From: Terrimonas sp.
Lineage (GTDB): Bacteria > Bacteroidota > Bacteroidia > Chitinophagales > Chitinophagaceae
Assembly (NCBI GenBank): GCA_016125075.1
Contig: WGMO01000010.1
Span: 186,001 to 250,000 of the forward strand
Direction: 5' to 3'
DNA: 64,000 nucleotides
A program made the translations under genes and the position numbers. The notes beneath the pieces were generated by a model, which saw only the letters and a program-made list of their open reading frames with translations, did no database searches and was not told the origin of the DNA. Below are positions 17,588-26,190 of the stretch, piece by piece. Positions within the stretch are counted from its first letter, which is position 1. Every line of letters begins with the position of its first letter.

Positions 17588-20361
17588 TTTGTACTCCCGG
17601 GATTTTTGGTAAAATTCCATGTAAAGGATAATAAAGCATAACGGCTCAGCATATTGTAATTCCGTTCGTAAATCATATTGGAAGTGTAAGACCTGTCAAA
17701 CCCTCTTCGCTCTTTAAGAATATCATTGATCTCCAACTTGAATACACCATTTCTGTTTTTGAATACTTTATAAGAGATATTGGCATCCCAAACCGTAAAA
17801 TTATTATTATTGTCGAATGCATCGGTCTTCTCCCGCAGGTAAACGTTAACATTCGTTCCGATCTGCAATTGTTTGGTGATAAAGAAATTGATATCAGCAC
17901 TATGTTCCTGGCTCAGGAAATTATTCTTTTTGGCACTGATACTTGATACCGAATGATTATAGGTGATTCCGGTAACCATGTTGATACTGAATTTATCTTC
18001 CTTGTATTGATTGAGGTAGAAGCTGACCCCTGTGGAATTGGAAAGGCTGGTGTTCTTTACGGTATTGACAAAATTGACATATCGGGCCCCGTTAAAATTG
18101 AGATTGACGCCAACCCGCATGTCCGTCTTTTTGAACTTTGTTCCATAGGATCCGTAAAACCAATAGTTGTAATTGCCCCGGGTATTGATATATTGCTGAG
18201 TGGTGACTCCATTCACCGTAACCTGGCTGGAAACAATTGCATCCTGAACAGGGCTGATGGAGCCGTTGATCCAAATGTTCCTCCCGCTGAGCATTTTAAA
18301 ATCACTAAAAAAAAGGGAAAGATTATGCCGGAAAGATTGCTTCAGCTCTGGATTGCCAACCTGGATAAAAAGGGGGTTTGTATTTTCCCGGACTGGTTGG
18401 ATCTGTTCAATACCCGGTGGTTGCGGGGAACCTGAATAATTGATGTTTAAGCTCCTTTGAGAAGAAAATTTATAGGTAATCCGGCTGGTTGGAAAAAGGT
18501 TGGTATACCGGAACTCGTTTACCTTGCTACCGGTAGCATCTTTCTGAATATAAGTAGAAACCCCGATATTACTACCCAGGTTAGCGATCAGCTTCTTACC
18601 GGTATATTGATATTTAATACCTGCACTGTTTGACTGGTATTGCAACCCATACTTATTACTGAACAGGCTATTCAGGATCGTGTATTTACCATTATCCTTA
18701 TCAAAACTCTTTCTGTCGGCATCACTGGAAATATGACTGATGGCAAGATTGAACTCTAGGATTGATTTTTTCCCTATTGGTTCGGTAAACACCATTTTGG
18801 AAGACGTGGTTTGAGTGATGGCATCGTTGGTCTTGTATTGGTCCACAGTATCCCGCTGGAAAGGGAAGCCATTGTTATCAAAGAAATCGGTTGTGGAATA
18901 CAGGTAACCGGTAGCATTATTTTCATTGTATTTATGAGATACCACCCAGGATAGGGTTCGTTTACTTTTTCTGAATTTCTGGCGCCAAAGTATGCTGCCC
19001 AAAAAGGTTTTTGTATCCGTAACCGAATTATTCGACCGGCTGTTCCTGTTCACAGCCTGTAACAACTCGTCGTCAGATTCGGTGTTGGAGAGGGTGGCAT
19101 TATCTTTATGCTCCATTTTCCCATTGAATTTGAAACGGAGCGAGGCAAAAGAATCAATGTTGAGGTCAAAAGCGCTGCTGATCAGCTGTTGGGTTTGCCG
19201 GGAGTTACTGCTATGGTTCTCTTTTGAGTAATATGCAGAGTCGGGGAGTATATATTTGGTAAGCGAATTCCCTGCTGCACTGACATCCATATTCCGGATA
19301 CTGTAATTGGCATTCAGGTGCTCTTTATCCTGGTTCCATTTGTTTGAAAAATGAGCGCCTGCCTTTATTGTTTTTGGGATCCCCTCATCATAATAGGTAT
19401 TCGACCAATCGCTGAAATCACCATCTCCTTCACCGTTGATCATGATAAAACCCGCACCCATTTCCACGGTGGCATCGCCGAAATCCTCTTCCTGGCCAAA
19501 TTTGCTCCTGTCCTGCCATCCAAGACCGGTTTTTCCGGTATTCGACGCAATTCCATAAACAGAGAACTTCTTTTTCCCTTTAAAAAAATTCAGCATGGCT
19601 TCTTCAGAATATCGTTCCGCAGTCCCCCCACCAATGACCACTTTTCCAAAATATCCTTTCTTCTTGTCCTCCTTCAGCACGAGATTCAGTGTTTTGGAAC
19701 GGCTGCCATCATCAACACCGGTAAACTCAGCCTGGTCGCTTTTTTTATCAAAGGATTGCACTTTATCGATGGCATCAGCCCTGAGGTTTTCAATTACCAC
19801 GGCCGGATCGTCGCTGAAAAATTCTTCACCGTCAACCAGCACTTTTTCAACTTTCTGACCCTGGGCGGTTACCTGGCCCTTATTATCCACCTGCAACCCA
19901 GGCATGTTCCGGAGCAGCTCTTTTACGGACGCGCCATCCCTAACCTTAAAACTGTCGGCGGTATATTCCACCGTATCTCCTCGCATTCGGATCGCCCGGT
20001 TCTGTTTTACAATCACTTCTTCCAGTAACTTACTGGCAGGGATGAGGCTGATGGTATGGAAATCAATTAGAGAACTGCCGGCGACCTGGAGAGGCTCGGC
20101 AAAGTCAACGTACCCGGGATAGCTCACGATCAATAAGTAAGATCCCGGGCTAATAGGACCGATGTTAAAATGACCATCATTTCCTGTCCTGGTAAACTGG
20201 TATAGGGTTGTGTCCTTTTCAACAACGAGTGAAATAACGGCATCCTGAAGGGGCTTTTTTTCAAATGTATCAGATACGATACCGGATAGGGTGCTCGTCT
20301 GAGCAAAATCGGTTTGGGAAATACCCAGCAAAAAAAGAATGGACATTATGAATTTTCCCAT
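17584..20361 (-). CDS. Outer-membrane beta-barrel protein with carboxypeptidase-like domain
   Basis: A 925-residue TonB-receptor-like protein. Signal peptide (residues 1-20); carboxypeptidase-regulatory-like Ig domain at about 22-110 (STLSGIVSDTFEKKPLQDAVI); plug-type domain at about 120-220 (VKELLRNMPGLQVDNKGQVT, VEKVLVDGEEFF); and a long C-terminal barrel of the outer membrane beta-barrel family. A SusD partner is absent. Instead the next gene, overlapping by 4 bp, is a GLPGLI protein, a pairing seen repeatedly in Bacteroidota. The transported substrate, if any, is unknown. It is divergent from glgB. Confidence 0.87.
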   Translation of the reverse strand: MGKFIMSILFLLGISQTDFAQTSTLSGIVSDTFEKKPLQDAVISLVVEKDTTLYQFTRTGNDGHFNIGPISPGSYLLIVSYPGYVDFAEPLQVAGSSLIDFHTISLIPASKLLEEVIVKQNRAIRMRGDTVEYTADSFKVRDGASVKELLRNMPGLQVDNKGQVTAQGQKVEKVLVDGEEFFSDDPAVVIENLRADAIDKVQSFDKKSDQAEFTGVDDGSRSKTLNLVLKEDKKKGYFGKVVIGGGTAERYSEEAMLNFFKGKKKFSVYGIASNTGKTGLGWQDRSKFGQEEDFGDATVEMGAGFIMINGEGDGDFSDWSNTYYDEGIPKTIKAGAHFSNKWNQDKEHLNANYSIRNMDVSAAGNSLTKYILPDSAYYSKENHSSNSRQTQQLISSAFDLNIDSFASLRFKFNGKMEHKDNATLSNTESDDELLQAVNRNSRSNNSVTDTKTFLGSILWRQKFRKSKRTLSWVVSHKYNENNATGYLYSTTDFFDNNGFPFQRDTVDQYKTNDAITQTTSSKMVFTEPIGKKSILEFNLAISHISSDADRKSFDKDNGKYTILNSLFSNKYGLQYQSNSAGIKYQYTGKKLIANLGSNIGVSTYIQKDATGSKVNEFRYTNLFPTSRITYKFSSQRSLNINYSGSPQPPGIEQIQPVRENTNPLFIQVGNPELKQSFRHNLSLFFSDFKMLSGRNIWINGSISPVQDAIVSSQVTVNGVTTQQYINTRGNYNYWFYGSYGTKFKKTDMRVGVNLNFNGARYVNFVNTVKNTSLSNSTGVSFYLNQYKEDKFSINMVTGITYNHSVSSISAKKNNFLSQEHSADINFFITKQLQIGTNVNVYLREKTDAFDNNNNFTVWDANISYKVFKNRNGVFKLEINDILKERRGFDRSYTSNMIYERNYNMLSRYALLSFTWNFTKNPGSTK

Positions 20362-20477
20362 GCAGGTTGGTTTGGAAATGGCGCTAACGAAATTCTATCA
20401 AAATAAACTGAAAAACCAGGCACAAAACTTAATTTTCCGTTAAAGCTTTATATGGCTTATAAACGGTAACTTTAGTA

Positions 20478-20541
20478 CAGGAGGACAAATATGGCGTCTT
20501 CAATTTTTGAAAAAAGCTATGCGCTGTAAAAAATCCTCCTG
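20478..20541 (+). promoter_or_regulatory. glgB leader: SD-containing short ORF with a complementary anti-SD arm
   Basis: CAGGAGGA (20478-20485) is perfectly complementary to TCCTCCTG (20534-20541). The first arm is a consensus SD placed 6 nt before ATG 20491 of a 12-codon ORF; the second arm lies just after that ORF's stop. Pairing would hide the SD. The element lies 25 bp before the glgB ATG. A -7-like TAACTTTA is at 20467-20474. Regulatory function is inferred, not known. Confidence 0.45.
20491..20529 (+). CDS. Possible 12-residue leader peptide upstream of glgB
   Basis: ATG-GCG...CTG-TAA encodes MASSIFEKSYAL. It has an AGGAGG Shine-Dalgarno 6 nt upstream, stronger than that of any annotated gene in the window. 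It ends 36 bp before the glgB ATG. Translation is plausible but unproven; the codons show no obvious amino-acid run that would point to classical attenuation. Confidence 0.35.
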   Translation: MASSIFEKSYAL

Positions 20542-20565
20542 ATTATTCTGATAAACTAATCGGGT

Positions 20566-22530
20566 ATGAAACCAAAACAGGAAACGAATCCCATCCGTTA
20601 CGAGGACAAAGAATTTGTCGATACCACAAAAAACGTGTGGAATTATTCATTGCTTACTGATGATGATGTTACTAATTTTCAACGGGGCACACACTATAGC
20701 TTATACGAAAAATTCGGCTCTCATTCCATACAGGTAAATGATCAATGGGGGATGTATTTCTGTGTATGGGCGCCAAATGCTACCGCTGTTTCTGTTAAAG
20801 GTAATTTCAATGACTGGAAAGACCACGAATTTGAACTATACCCGAGATGGGATAAAAGTGGAATCTGGGAAGGTTTTATTCCGGGTTTCAATCTCGGCGA
20901 GGTCTATAAATATCATATTGTAGGATACCAGGGGCTTGTAACGGACAAGGGAGACCCCTTTGCCAACTTTTGGGAGAAACGGCCCCAAACAGCCAGTATC
21001 ACCTGGGATATGTATTATCAGTGGAAAGATGAAACCTGGATGAAGGAACGGAAAAAGAAGAATGCACTTGACGCACCCTGGAGTGTTTATGAGGTGCACC
21101 TGGCCAGTTGGATGCGACCGGACAGGAACAATGAGGAAGTTTATAACACGTATGAACAAATCACGGAAAGGTTGGTGCCTTATGTGAAAGAGATGGGATT
21201 TACGCATGTCGAATTTATGCCTGTCATGGAACATCCTTTTGATGGCAGTTGGGGTTACCAGTGTACCGGATTCTTTGCGGCCACATCAAGATTTGGCGAT
21301 CCCCAGGGGTTGATGAACATGATCGAAGCTTTTCACCGGGAAGGTATTGGCGTTATCCTGGACTGGGTACCCTCACATTTTCCCTATGATTCCCATGGAC
21401 TTTTTATGTTTGACGGCACGCATACCTACGAATATGCCGATATGCGGAAAGGTTTTCACCCGGACTGGAACAGCTATATTTTCAATTATAAAAGGGGAGA
21501 GGTAAAATCTTTCCTCATCAGCAGCGCAAGGTACTGGTTCGACAAATTTCATATTGATGGTATCCGGGTTGATGCAGTAAGCTCCATGCTGAAATTAAAT
21601 TATTCCAGGAGCCATGGGCAATGGGAACCCAATGAATTTGGAGGAGACGGAAATCTTGAAGCCATCGCTTTTATCAAGGACCTGAATGAAACCATTTTCC
21701 GTGATTTCCCCGATGTGCAAACAATTGCCGAAGAAGCCACCGATTGGCCTGGTGTGTCGAGACCCACTTTTCAGGATGGACTTGGATTTGGCATGAAGTG
21801 GATGATGGGATGGATGCATGACACCCTTGATTATTTCAAGTTTGATCCCTTGTTCCGGCCTCATCACCAGGGTAAGTTCACTTTCAGCATGATGTATTAT
21901 TATGATGAAAACTTCATGCTGCCCTTCAGCCATGATGAAGTGGTACATGGCAAAAGCCCGATGTTGTATAAAATGCCCGGGGATGATTGGCAGAAATTCG
22001 CCAACCTTCGGTTGCTGTATACGTATATGTGGACCCATCCGGGCGCGAAGCTCCTTTTCATGGGTTGTGAATTCGGGCAAACAAGCGAATGGAATTACAA
22101 GTCTGAACTCGACTGGTTTTTACTGGAACACGATTCCCATAAAAAACTCAAAGATTGTGTTTCGGAATTAAATAACCTGTTAAAAGACGAACCCGCCTTG
22201 TATATCAACCAATTCAATATGCACGGCTTTGAATGGGTTGACCTCAATCACCGTTCAGAATCCGTTATTGTTTATAAAAGAAAAGGTAAGGAAAATGAGG
22301 ATGACCTTTTGATCATCCTGAATATGACACCCGTCATCCGGCTGGATTGGGAAATTTATGTTTATGACCACAGGTATTCAATGGAGATCTTCAACAGTGA
22401 TGCAAAGGAATTCTGGGGAACAGGCGAAACCTACAATCCGGATATCAGATCAGCATGCGTAGATGAAGAGAATAAAATATATAAATTAACGGTTAATCTT
22501 CCCCCGCTGGCCGGCATCATTTTAAAATAA
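20566..22530 (+). CDS. glgB: 1,4-alpha-glucan branching enzyme
   Basis: A 654-residue GH13/CBM48 enzyme that creates alpha-1,6 branches in glycogen. The CBM48-like module (WGMYFCVWAPNATAVSVKGN) is at about residues 60-150. The GH13 motifs are DWVPSHFP, DGIRVDAVSSML (nucleophile Asp about 336), TIAEEATDWP (Glu about 389) and FSHDEVVHGK (Asp about 457). A C-terminal beta domain ends the protein. It is transcribed alone, divergent from the outer-membrane barrel, behind the leader described above. Physically separate from glgAC but clearly the same pathway. Confidence 0.96.
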   Translation: MKPKQETNPIRYEDKEFVDTTKNVWNYSLLTDDDVTNFQRGTHYSLYEKFGSHSIQVNDQWGMYFCVWAPNATAVSVKGNFNDWKDHEFELYPRWDKSGIWEGFIPGFNLGEVYKYHIVGYQGLVTDKGDPFANFWEKRPQTASITWDMYYQWKDETWMKERKKKNALDAPWSVYEVHLASWMRPDRNNEEVYNTYEQITERLVPYVKEMGFTHVEFMPVMEHPFDGSWGYQCTGFFAATSRFGDPQGLMNMIEAFHREGIGVILDWVPSHFPYDSHGLFMFDGTHTYEYADMRKGFHPDWNSYIFNYKRGEVKSFLISSARYWFDKFHIDGIRVDAVSSMLKLNYSRSHGQWEPNEFGGDGNLEAIAFIKDLNETIFRDFPDVQTIAEEATDWPGVSRPTFQDGLGFGMKWMMGWMHDTLDYFKFDPLFRPHHQGKFTFSMMYYYDENFMLPFSHDEVVHGKSPMLYKMPGDDWQKFANLRLLYTYMWTHPGAKLLFMGCEFGQTSEWNYKSELDWFLLEHDSHKKLKDCVSELNNLLKDEPALYINQFNMHGFEWVDLNHRSESVIVYKRKGKENEDDLLIILNMTPVIRLDWEIYVYDHRYSMEIFNSDAKEFWGTGETYNPDIRSACVDEENKIYKLTVNLPPLAGIILK

Positions 22531-22711
22531 CCTGCTTTCCCGCGCAAAAACCATCTGGTTTTTCAGTAAAATTACCATCGGTTTTTTCGCGAATGGATTA
22601 TTATTCAACCGGCACACAATTTTTGCTTAATTATCCCGTAAAAGGTTATGAGTTATCGTGAATGGCTATTATTTTTATAGTCCGTTCCGATTAACCAAAA
22701 CAGAAATTCCT

Positions 22712-23737
22712 ATGAACCGCTACTACCTTATTATCATTAGCTTGTTGAGTGTTACTTCTACTTTTGCTCAAGTTGATAGTGCAGATTATTTCTTTCAAAA
22801 AGGCTTAAAGGAAAAAGAGTTGGGAAGGAAACTGGAGGTCTGGAAAAACATGGATAAGGCCTACCATTATGCCCCCGACAATACGCAGGTGGTTTCAGAA
22901 CTGGCAGCCATCTTGCTGGACCTCCGCAAATACGGGCAGGCAAAGGAAATGTACCAGAAACTGGAAAGCCTGGGTATTACCTCCGCAGATAATTACAGGC
23001 AACTGATGACCCTTTCCTTCAACATGAAACAACATGACGACGTTATCCATTATGCCACCAAACTGAAACAGGTTGATAAGACTGCCAAGGTCAGTTATAT
23101 GATGGGCAAATCTTATTATAACCAGGAAAATTACGGTGATGGCATTAAACATCTCGAAGCGGCGCAGAAAGAGGAACCCGACAATGCAGAAATTCCCTAT
23201 CTGATTGGCAGAAGCTATGCCGACATGTTTAATTATAAACAGTCACTTCCTTACTATATAAAAGCCATAACCCTGAACCCGGCAAAATCCGACTGGACCT
23301 ATGAATTAGGTATGATTTATTATGCAATGGGAGACAATGCCAATTCCTTAAAATATATGCTGCTGGCAAGAGAAAAAGGGTATAAAAAATCAAACGACTA
23401 CCAATACAACCTGGGGATCGCTTATCTCAATACAGGCAATTTAACAGAAGGGTTGAAAATATTTACGGAATTGCTGAAAAAAAGGCCCAGTGACCTGAAC
23501 ATCCTGAACATCGTAGCGGAGTCCTATTATTTCGCCGGCAAGTACCAGGAAGCCATGGACTACTGGGATAAGATGCTCGAATATGATATGAAGAATGCTT
23601 CAGCTTTATACATGATTGGCATGTGCTACCAGAAAAAAGGGGAAAAGGATAAAGGAGTGGCGCTTTGTGATAAAGCCATCGAAATGGATCCCAGCCTTGC
23701 CAACCTGAAGCAGAAAAAGCAAATGATGGGAATGTAA
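22712..23737 (+). CDS. Exported tetratricopeptide-repeat protein
   Basis: ATG 22712 opens a clear signal peptide (MNRYYLIIISLLSVTSTFA-Q), so the 18 extra upstream codons in frame are unlikely to be used. The 341-residue product is built of about eight to nine TPR units (for example YMMGKSYYNQENYGDGIKHL, YNLGIAYLNTGNLTEGLKIF). TPR scaffolds mediate protein-protein contacts; the partner is unknown. It stands between glgB and the convergent argS, about 180 bp downstream of glgB. A weak 7-bp inverted repeat (23747-23753 / 23762-23768) lies between its stop and that of argS. Confidence 0.82.
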   Translation: MNRYYLIIISLLSVTSTFAQVDSADYFFQKGLKEKELGRKLEVWKNMDKAYHYAPDNTQVVSELAAILLDLRKYGQAKEMYQKLESLGITSADNYRQLMTLSFNMKQHDDVIHYATKLKQVDKTAKVSYMMGKSYYNQENYGDGIKHLEAAQKEEPDNAEIPYLIGRSYADMFNYKQSLPYYIKAITLNPAKSDWTYELGMIYYAMGDNANSLKYMLLAREKGYKKSNDYQYNLGIAYLNTGNLTEGLKIFTELLKKRPSDLNILNIVAESYYFAGKYQEAMDYWDKMLEYDMKNASALYMIGMCYQKKGEKDKGVALCDKAIEMDPSLANLKQKKQMMGM

Positions 23738-23783
23738 TTCCTCTACCTGTTTTCCCTCTACAAAACAGAATCCATCCCGGCGA

Positions 23784-25562
23784 TCACATCCTTTCCGGTA
23801 CCTGAATCCCCAGCAGGTGCATGGATGATTTTATGACATGGGCCGTTAATTGGCAAATCCTTAACCGTAATTGTTTCTTATAGGCAGTGGTGGCGTTGAT
23901 CACGGAATGTTCTGTGTAAAAAGTATTAAATGCCTTCGAAATTTCAAATGCATAGATAGCCAATAGAGAAGGGTTATGTTCAGCGGCGGCCTGTTCTATC
24001 ATCAGAGGATATTGTTCCAGCTTCATGACCAGTTCCTTTTCCTGTTTATGCAAGCCCTCTTCCGGCTGCAGCATCCCATTTTCTGCACTTACTTTCCTTA
24101 AGATTGATTTTATCCGCGCATGGGTATATTGAATAAACGGACCCGTAAACCCGTGAAAATCGATGGACTCCTCGGGGTTAAAAATCATCCTTTTCTTCGG
24201 GTCAACTCGCATGATAAAAAACTTTAGGGCGCCCAGCCCAATCATTTCATAAAGTCCTTTCAGCTCATCTTCTGTAAAATCCTTTACTTTTCCCAGTTCC
24301 TCAGTTTTACTTTTGGCAACGTCCACCATCTCATCAATGAGGTCATCCGCATCCACAACTGTTCCTTCCCGGGTCTTCATTCTACCGGAAGGCAGTTCTA
24401 CCATTCCATAACTCAAATGATAAATCCCTGCTGCGCCCGGAACCCCTAATTTTTCACAGATCAGCTTCAAAACTTTAAAATGATAGTTCTGTTCATCACC
24501 CACAACATATATGCTCTGCTCACAACCAAACTCCTTTTGCTTCTGTTCGGCTAGCCCGATATCCTGAGTGATATATACAGCCGTCCCATCCTTTCGTTGC
24601 ACCACTTTCTCATCAAGCCCTTCCGCTGTCAGGTCAATCCATACGCTGCCATCTTCTTTCCTAAAAAAAACTTTTTTGGCCAAACCCTCTTCCACTGCTT
24701 TCTTGCCCAGCAGGTAGGTATTGCTTTCATAATAGGTTTTATCAAAATCGCTGCCGATACGCGCATAGGTAACTGCAAACCCATCATAGACCCAGCCATT
24801 CATTTTTCTCCATAACTCGATGATCTCGGGCTTCCCCTGTTCCCAATCCAGCAGCATCTGCTGGGCGGCTTTCATTAATGGGGCTTCCTTTTCTGCATCT
24901 TCTTTTGAAAGACCATTGGCCATCAATTGGTCAACCTCCTTTTTCAGTTCCTGGCCAAACAGCACATAATAATCTCCAACAAAATGATCTCCCTTTTTAC
25001 CCACCTGTTCGGGAGTAGCACCATGGGCATAGCGTTGCCAGGCCACCATACTTTTACAGATATGGATACCCCGGTCGTTGGAAATACAGGTTTTGTAAGT
25101 AGTATAACCGGAAGCTTTACTGATCTCGGCGATACTCCATCCCAGGAAATTATTCCTTAAATGCCCGAGGTGAAGAGGCTTATTGGTATTGGGAGAAGAA
25201 TACTCAACCATCAACTTCCGGCCATTAGGTGCTTTATAGCCAAAGGAGCTGGAATTGAACTGCATTTCAAGAAATCCAAGCCAGATATTATCGTTGACAG
25301 TAAGGTTCAGGAAGCCCTTGATCACATTAAAAGAAGAGAAAAAATCCGGATGTTCCTGTAACAGGAAGGCACCGATTTCCTGGCCCGTTTGTTCAGGCGG
25401 TCTTTTCAATTGTTTTACCAATGAAAATAACACCAGCGTATAATCCCCCTCGAATTCGGGTTTTGTGGCATTGATCCCGATTGCGTCCAGGGGCAATTCA
25501 ATCCCGTAAAGCGTTGAAATCGCTTGTTTTGAAAATTCCCTGATCCTGTTTACGACTATCAT
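23784..25562 (-). CDS. argS: Arginyl-tRNA synthetase
   Basis: A 592-residue class I aminoacyl-tRNA synthetase. The HIGH motif appears as HLGH in PNTNKPLHLGHLRN, and the KMSKS position is occupied by MKTREG. The N-terminal Arg-tRNA additional domain and the C-terminal DALR anticodon-binding domain (FTGPFIQYTHARI onward) are both recognisable. ATG 25562 is chosen: the longer frame to 25643 would run through the divergent gtrA promoter. Confidence 0.96.
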   Translation of the reverse strand: MIVVNRIREFSKQAISTLYGIELPLDAIGINATKPEFEGDYTLVLFSLVKQLKRPPEQTGQEIGAFLLQEHPDFFSSFNVIKGFLNLTVNDNIWLGFLEMQFNSSSFGYKAPNGRKLMVEYSSPNTNKPLHLGHLRNNFLGWSIAEISKASGYTTYKTCISNDRGIHICKSMVAWQRYAHGATPEQVGKKGDHFVGDYYVLFGQELKKEVDQLMANGLSKEDAEKEAPLMKAAQQMLLDWEQGKPEIIELWRKMNGWVYDGFAVTYARIGSDFDKTYYESNTYLLGKKAVEEGLAKKVFFRKEDGSVWIDLTAEGLDEKVVQRKDGTAVYITQDIGLAEQKQKEFGCEQSIYVVGDEQNYHFKVLKLICEKLGVPGAAGIYHLSYGMVELPSGRMKTREGTVVDADDLIDEMVDVAKSKTEELGKVKDFTEDELKGLYEMIGLGALKFFIMRVDPKKRMIFNPEESIDFHGFTGPFIQYTHARIKSILRKVSAENGMLQPEEGLHKQEKELVMKLEQYPLMIEQAAAEHNPSLLAIYAFEISKAFNTFYTEHSVINATTAYKKQLRLRICQLTAHVIKSSMHLLGIQVPERM

Positions 25563-25630
25563 CCTCTGTTTTGTTTGGCTGCGAAAATACAAAGCCCCGG
25601 TCAAAAGAAGGGCTTTTAAGATACCGGGAA

Positions 25631-25661
25631 TTGCAATTCCCATAACTTGGGGTTATTTTTG
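25631..25661 (+). promoter_or_regulatory. Bacteroidota-type promoter for gtrA-like gene
   Basis: TTG at 25631-25633 and TATTTTTG at 25654-25661, spacing exactly 20 bp. The expected transcription start is about 25668, immediately at the gtrA ATG (25669), which predicts a leaderless or nearly leaderless mRNA. Confidence 0.6.
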
Positions 25662-25668
25662 CCGATAT

Positions 25669-26190
25669 ATGAAAAGGCATATTCATTCCGCCCGTGATTT
25701 CCTTGTACCCCTCATTGACTTTTTCTATCCCCCCTTTAATAAATTGATGGATATCCAGACTTTTCGGTATGCGGCCTGCGGGGGTGGGAATACGCTATTG
25801 GGCCTGGTTGTTTATTATATCAGCTTTAAATTCATCCTTAAAGAACAGATGCTCGATTTGGGTTTTTATGCATTCAAATCCCATATAGCAGCCCTTTTCT
25901 TTTCCTTTTGTGTAAGTTTCCCTGTTGGATTTTTTTTGATGAAATACCTGGTATTTGTTGATTCCAATGTTAAATGGAAGACACAATTAATAAGATATCT
26001 TTTGTTCTTTATCCTGAATCTTACATTTAATTACTTGCTGCTAAAATTATTTGTTGAGGTTTTGCACGTTTTTGTCATGTTATCACAGATCATCACAACT
26101 GCCATTATCATCATTTTCAGTTACTTTATGCAGCGGCATTTTACCTTTAAAATCATCAACAAGGAGGATATAGTCCCTAAAACGCAATAG
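25669..26190 (+). CDS. GtrA-like family membrane protein
   Basis: A 173-residue protein with four predicted membrane helices. The GtrA signature FRYAACGGGNTLLGLVVYY is at about residues 36-54, and the family ending FSYFMQRHFTFK is near the C-terminus. GtrA proteins take part in transfer of sugar-lipid intermediates across the membrane for cell-surface polysaccharide. The N-terminal extension (DFFYPPFNKLMDIQ) is usual in Bacteroidota members and supports ATG 25669. No glycosyltransferase partner is adjacent. Its 3' end overlaps the convergent DUF4403 gene by 14 bp. Confidence 0.88.
   Translation: MKRHIHSARDFLVPLIDFFYPPFNKLMDIQTFRYAACGGGNTLLGLVVYYISFKFILKEQMLDLGFYAFKSHIAALFFSFCVSFPVGFFLMKYLVFVDSNVKWKTQLIRYLLFFILNLTFNYLLLKLFVEVLHVFVMLSQIITTAIIIIFSYFMQRHFTFKIINKEDIVPKTQ

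Noticed and set aside
19351-20028. 225-aa plus-strand ORF inside the outer-membrane barrel gene
   Set aside because: Lies opposite the conserved plug and barrel coding region; no recognisable protein features.
22546-22563. AAAAACCA-TC-TGGTTTTT behind glgB as a terminator
   Set aside because: Only two G-C pairs in the stem and no proper T-run after it; too weak to claim.
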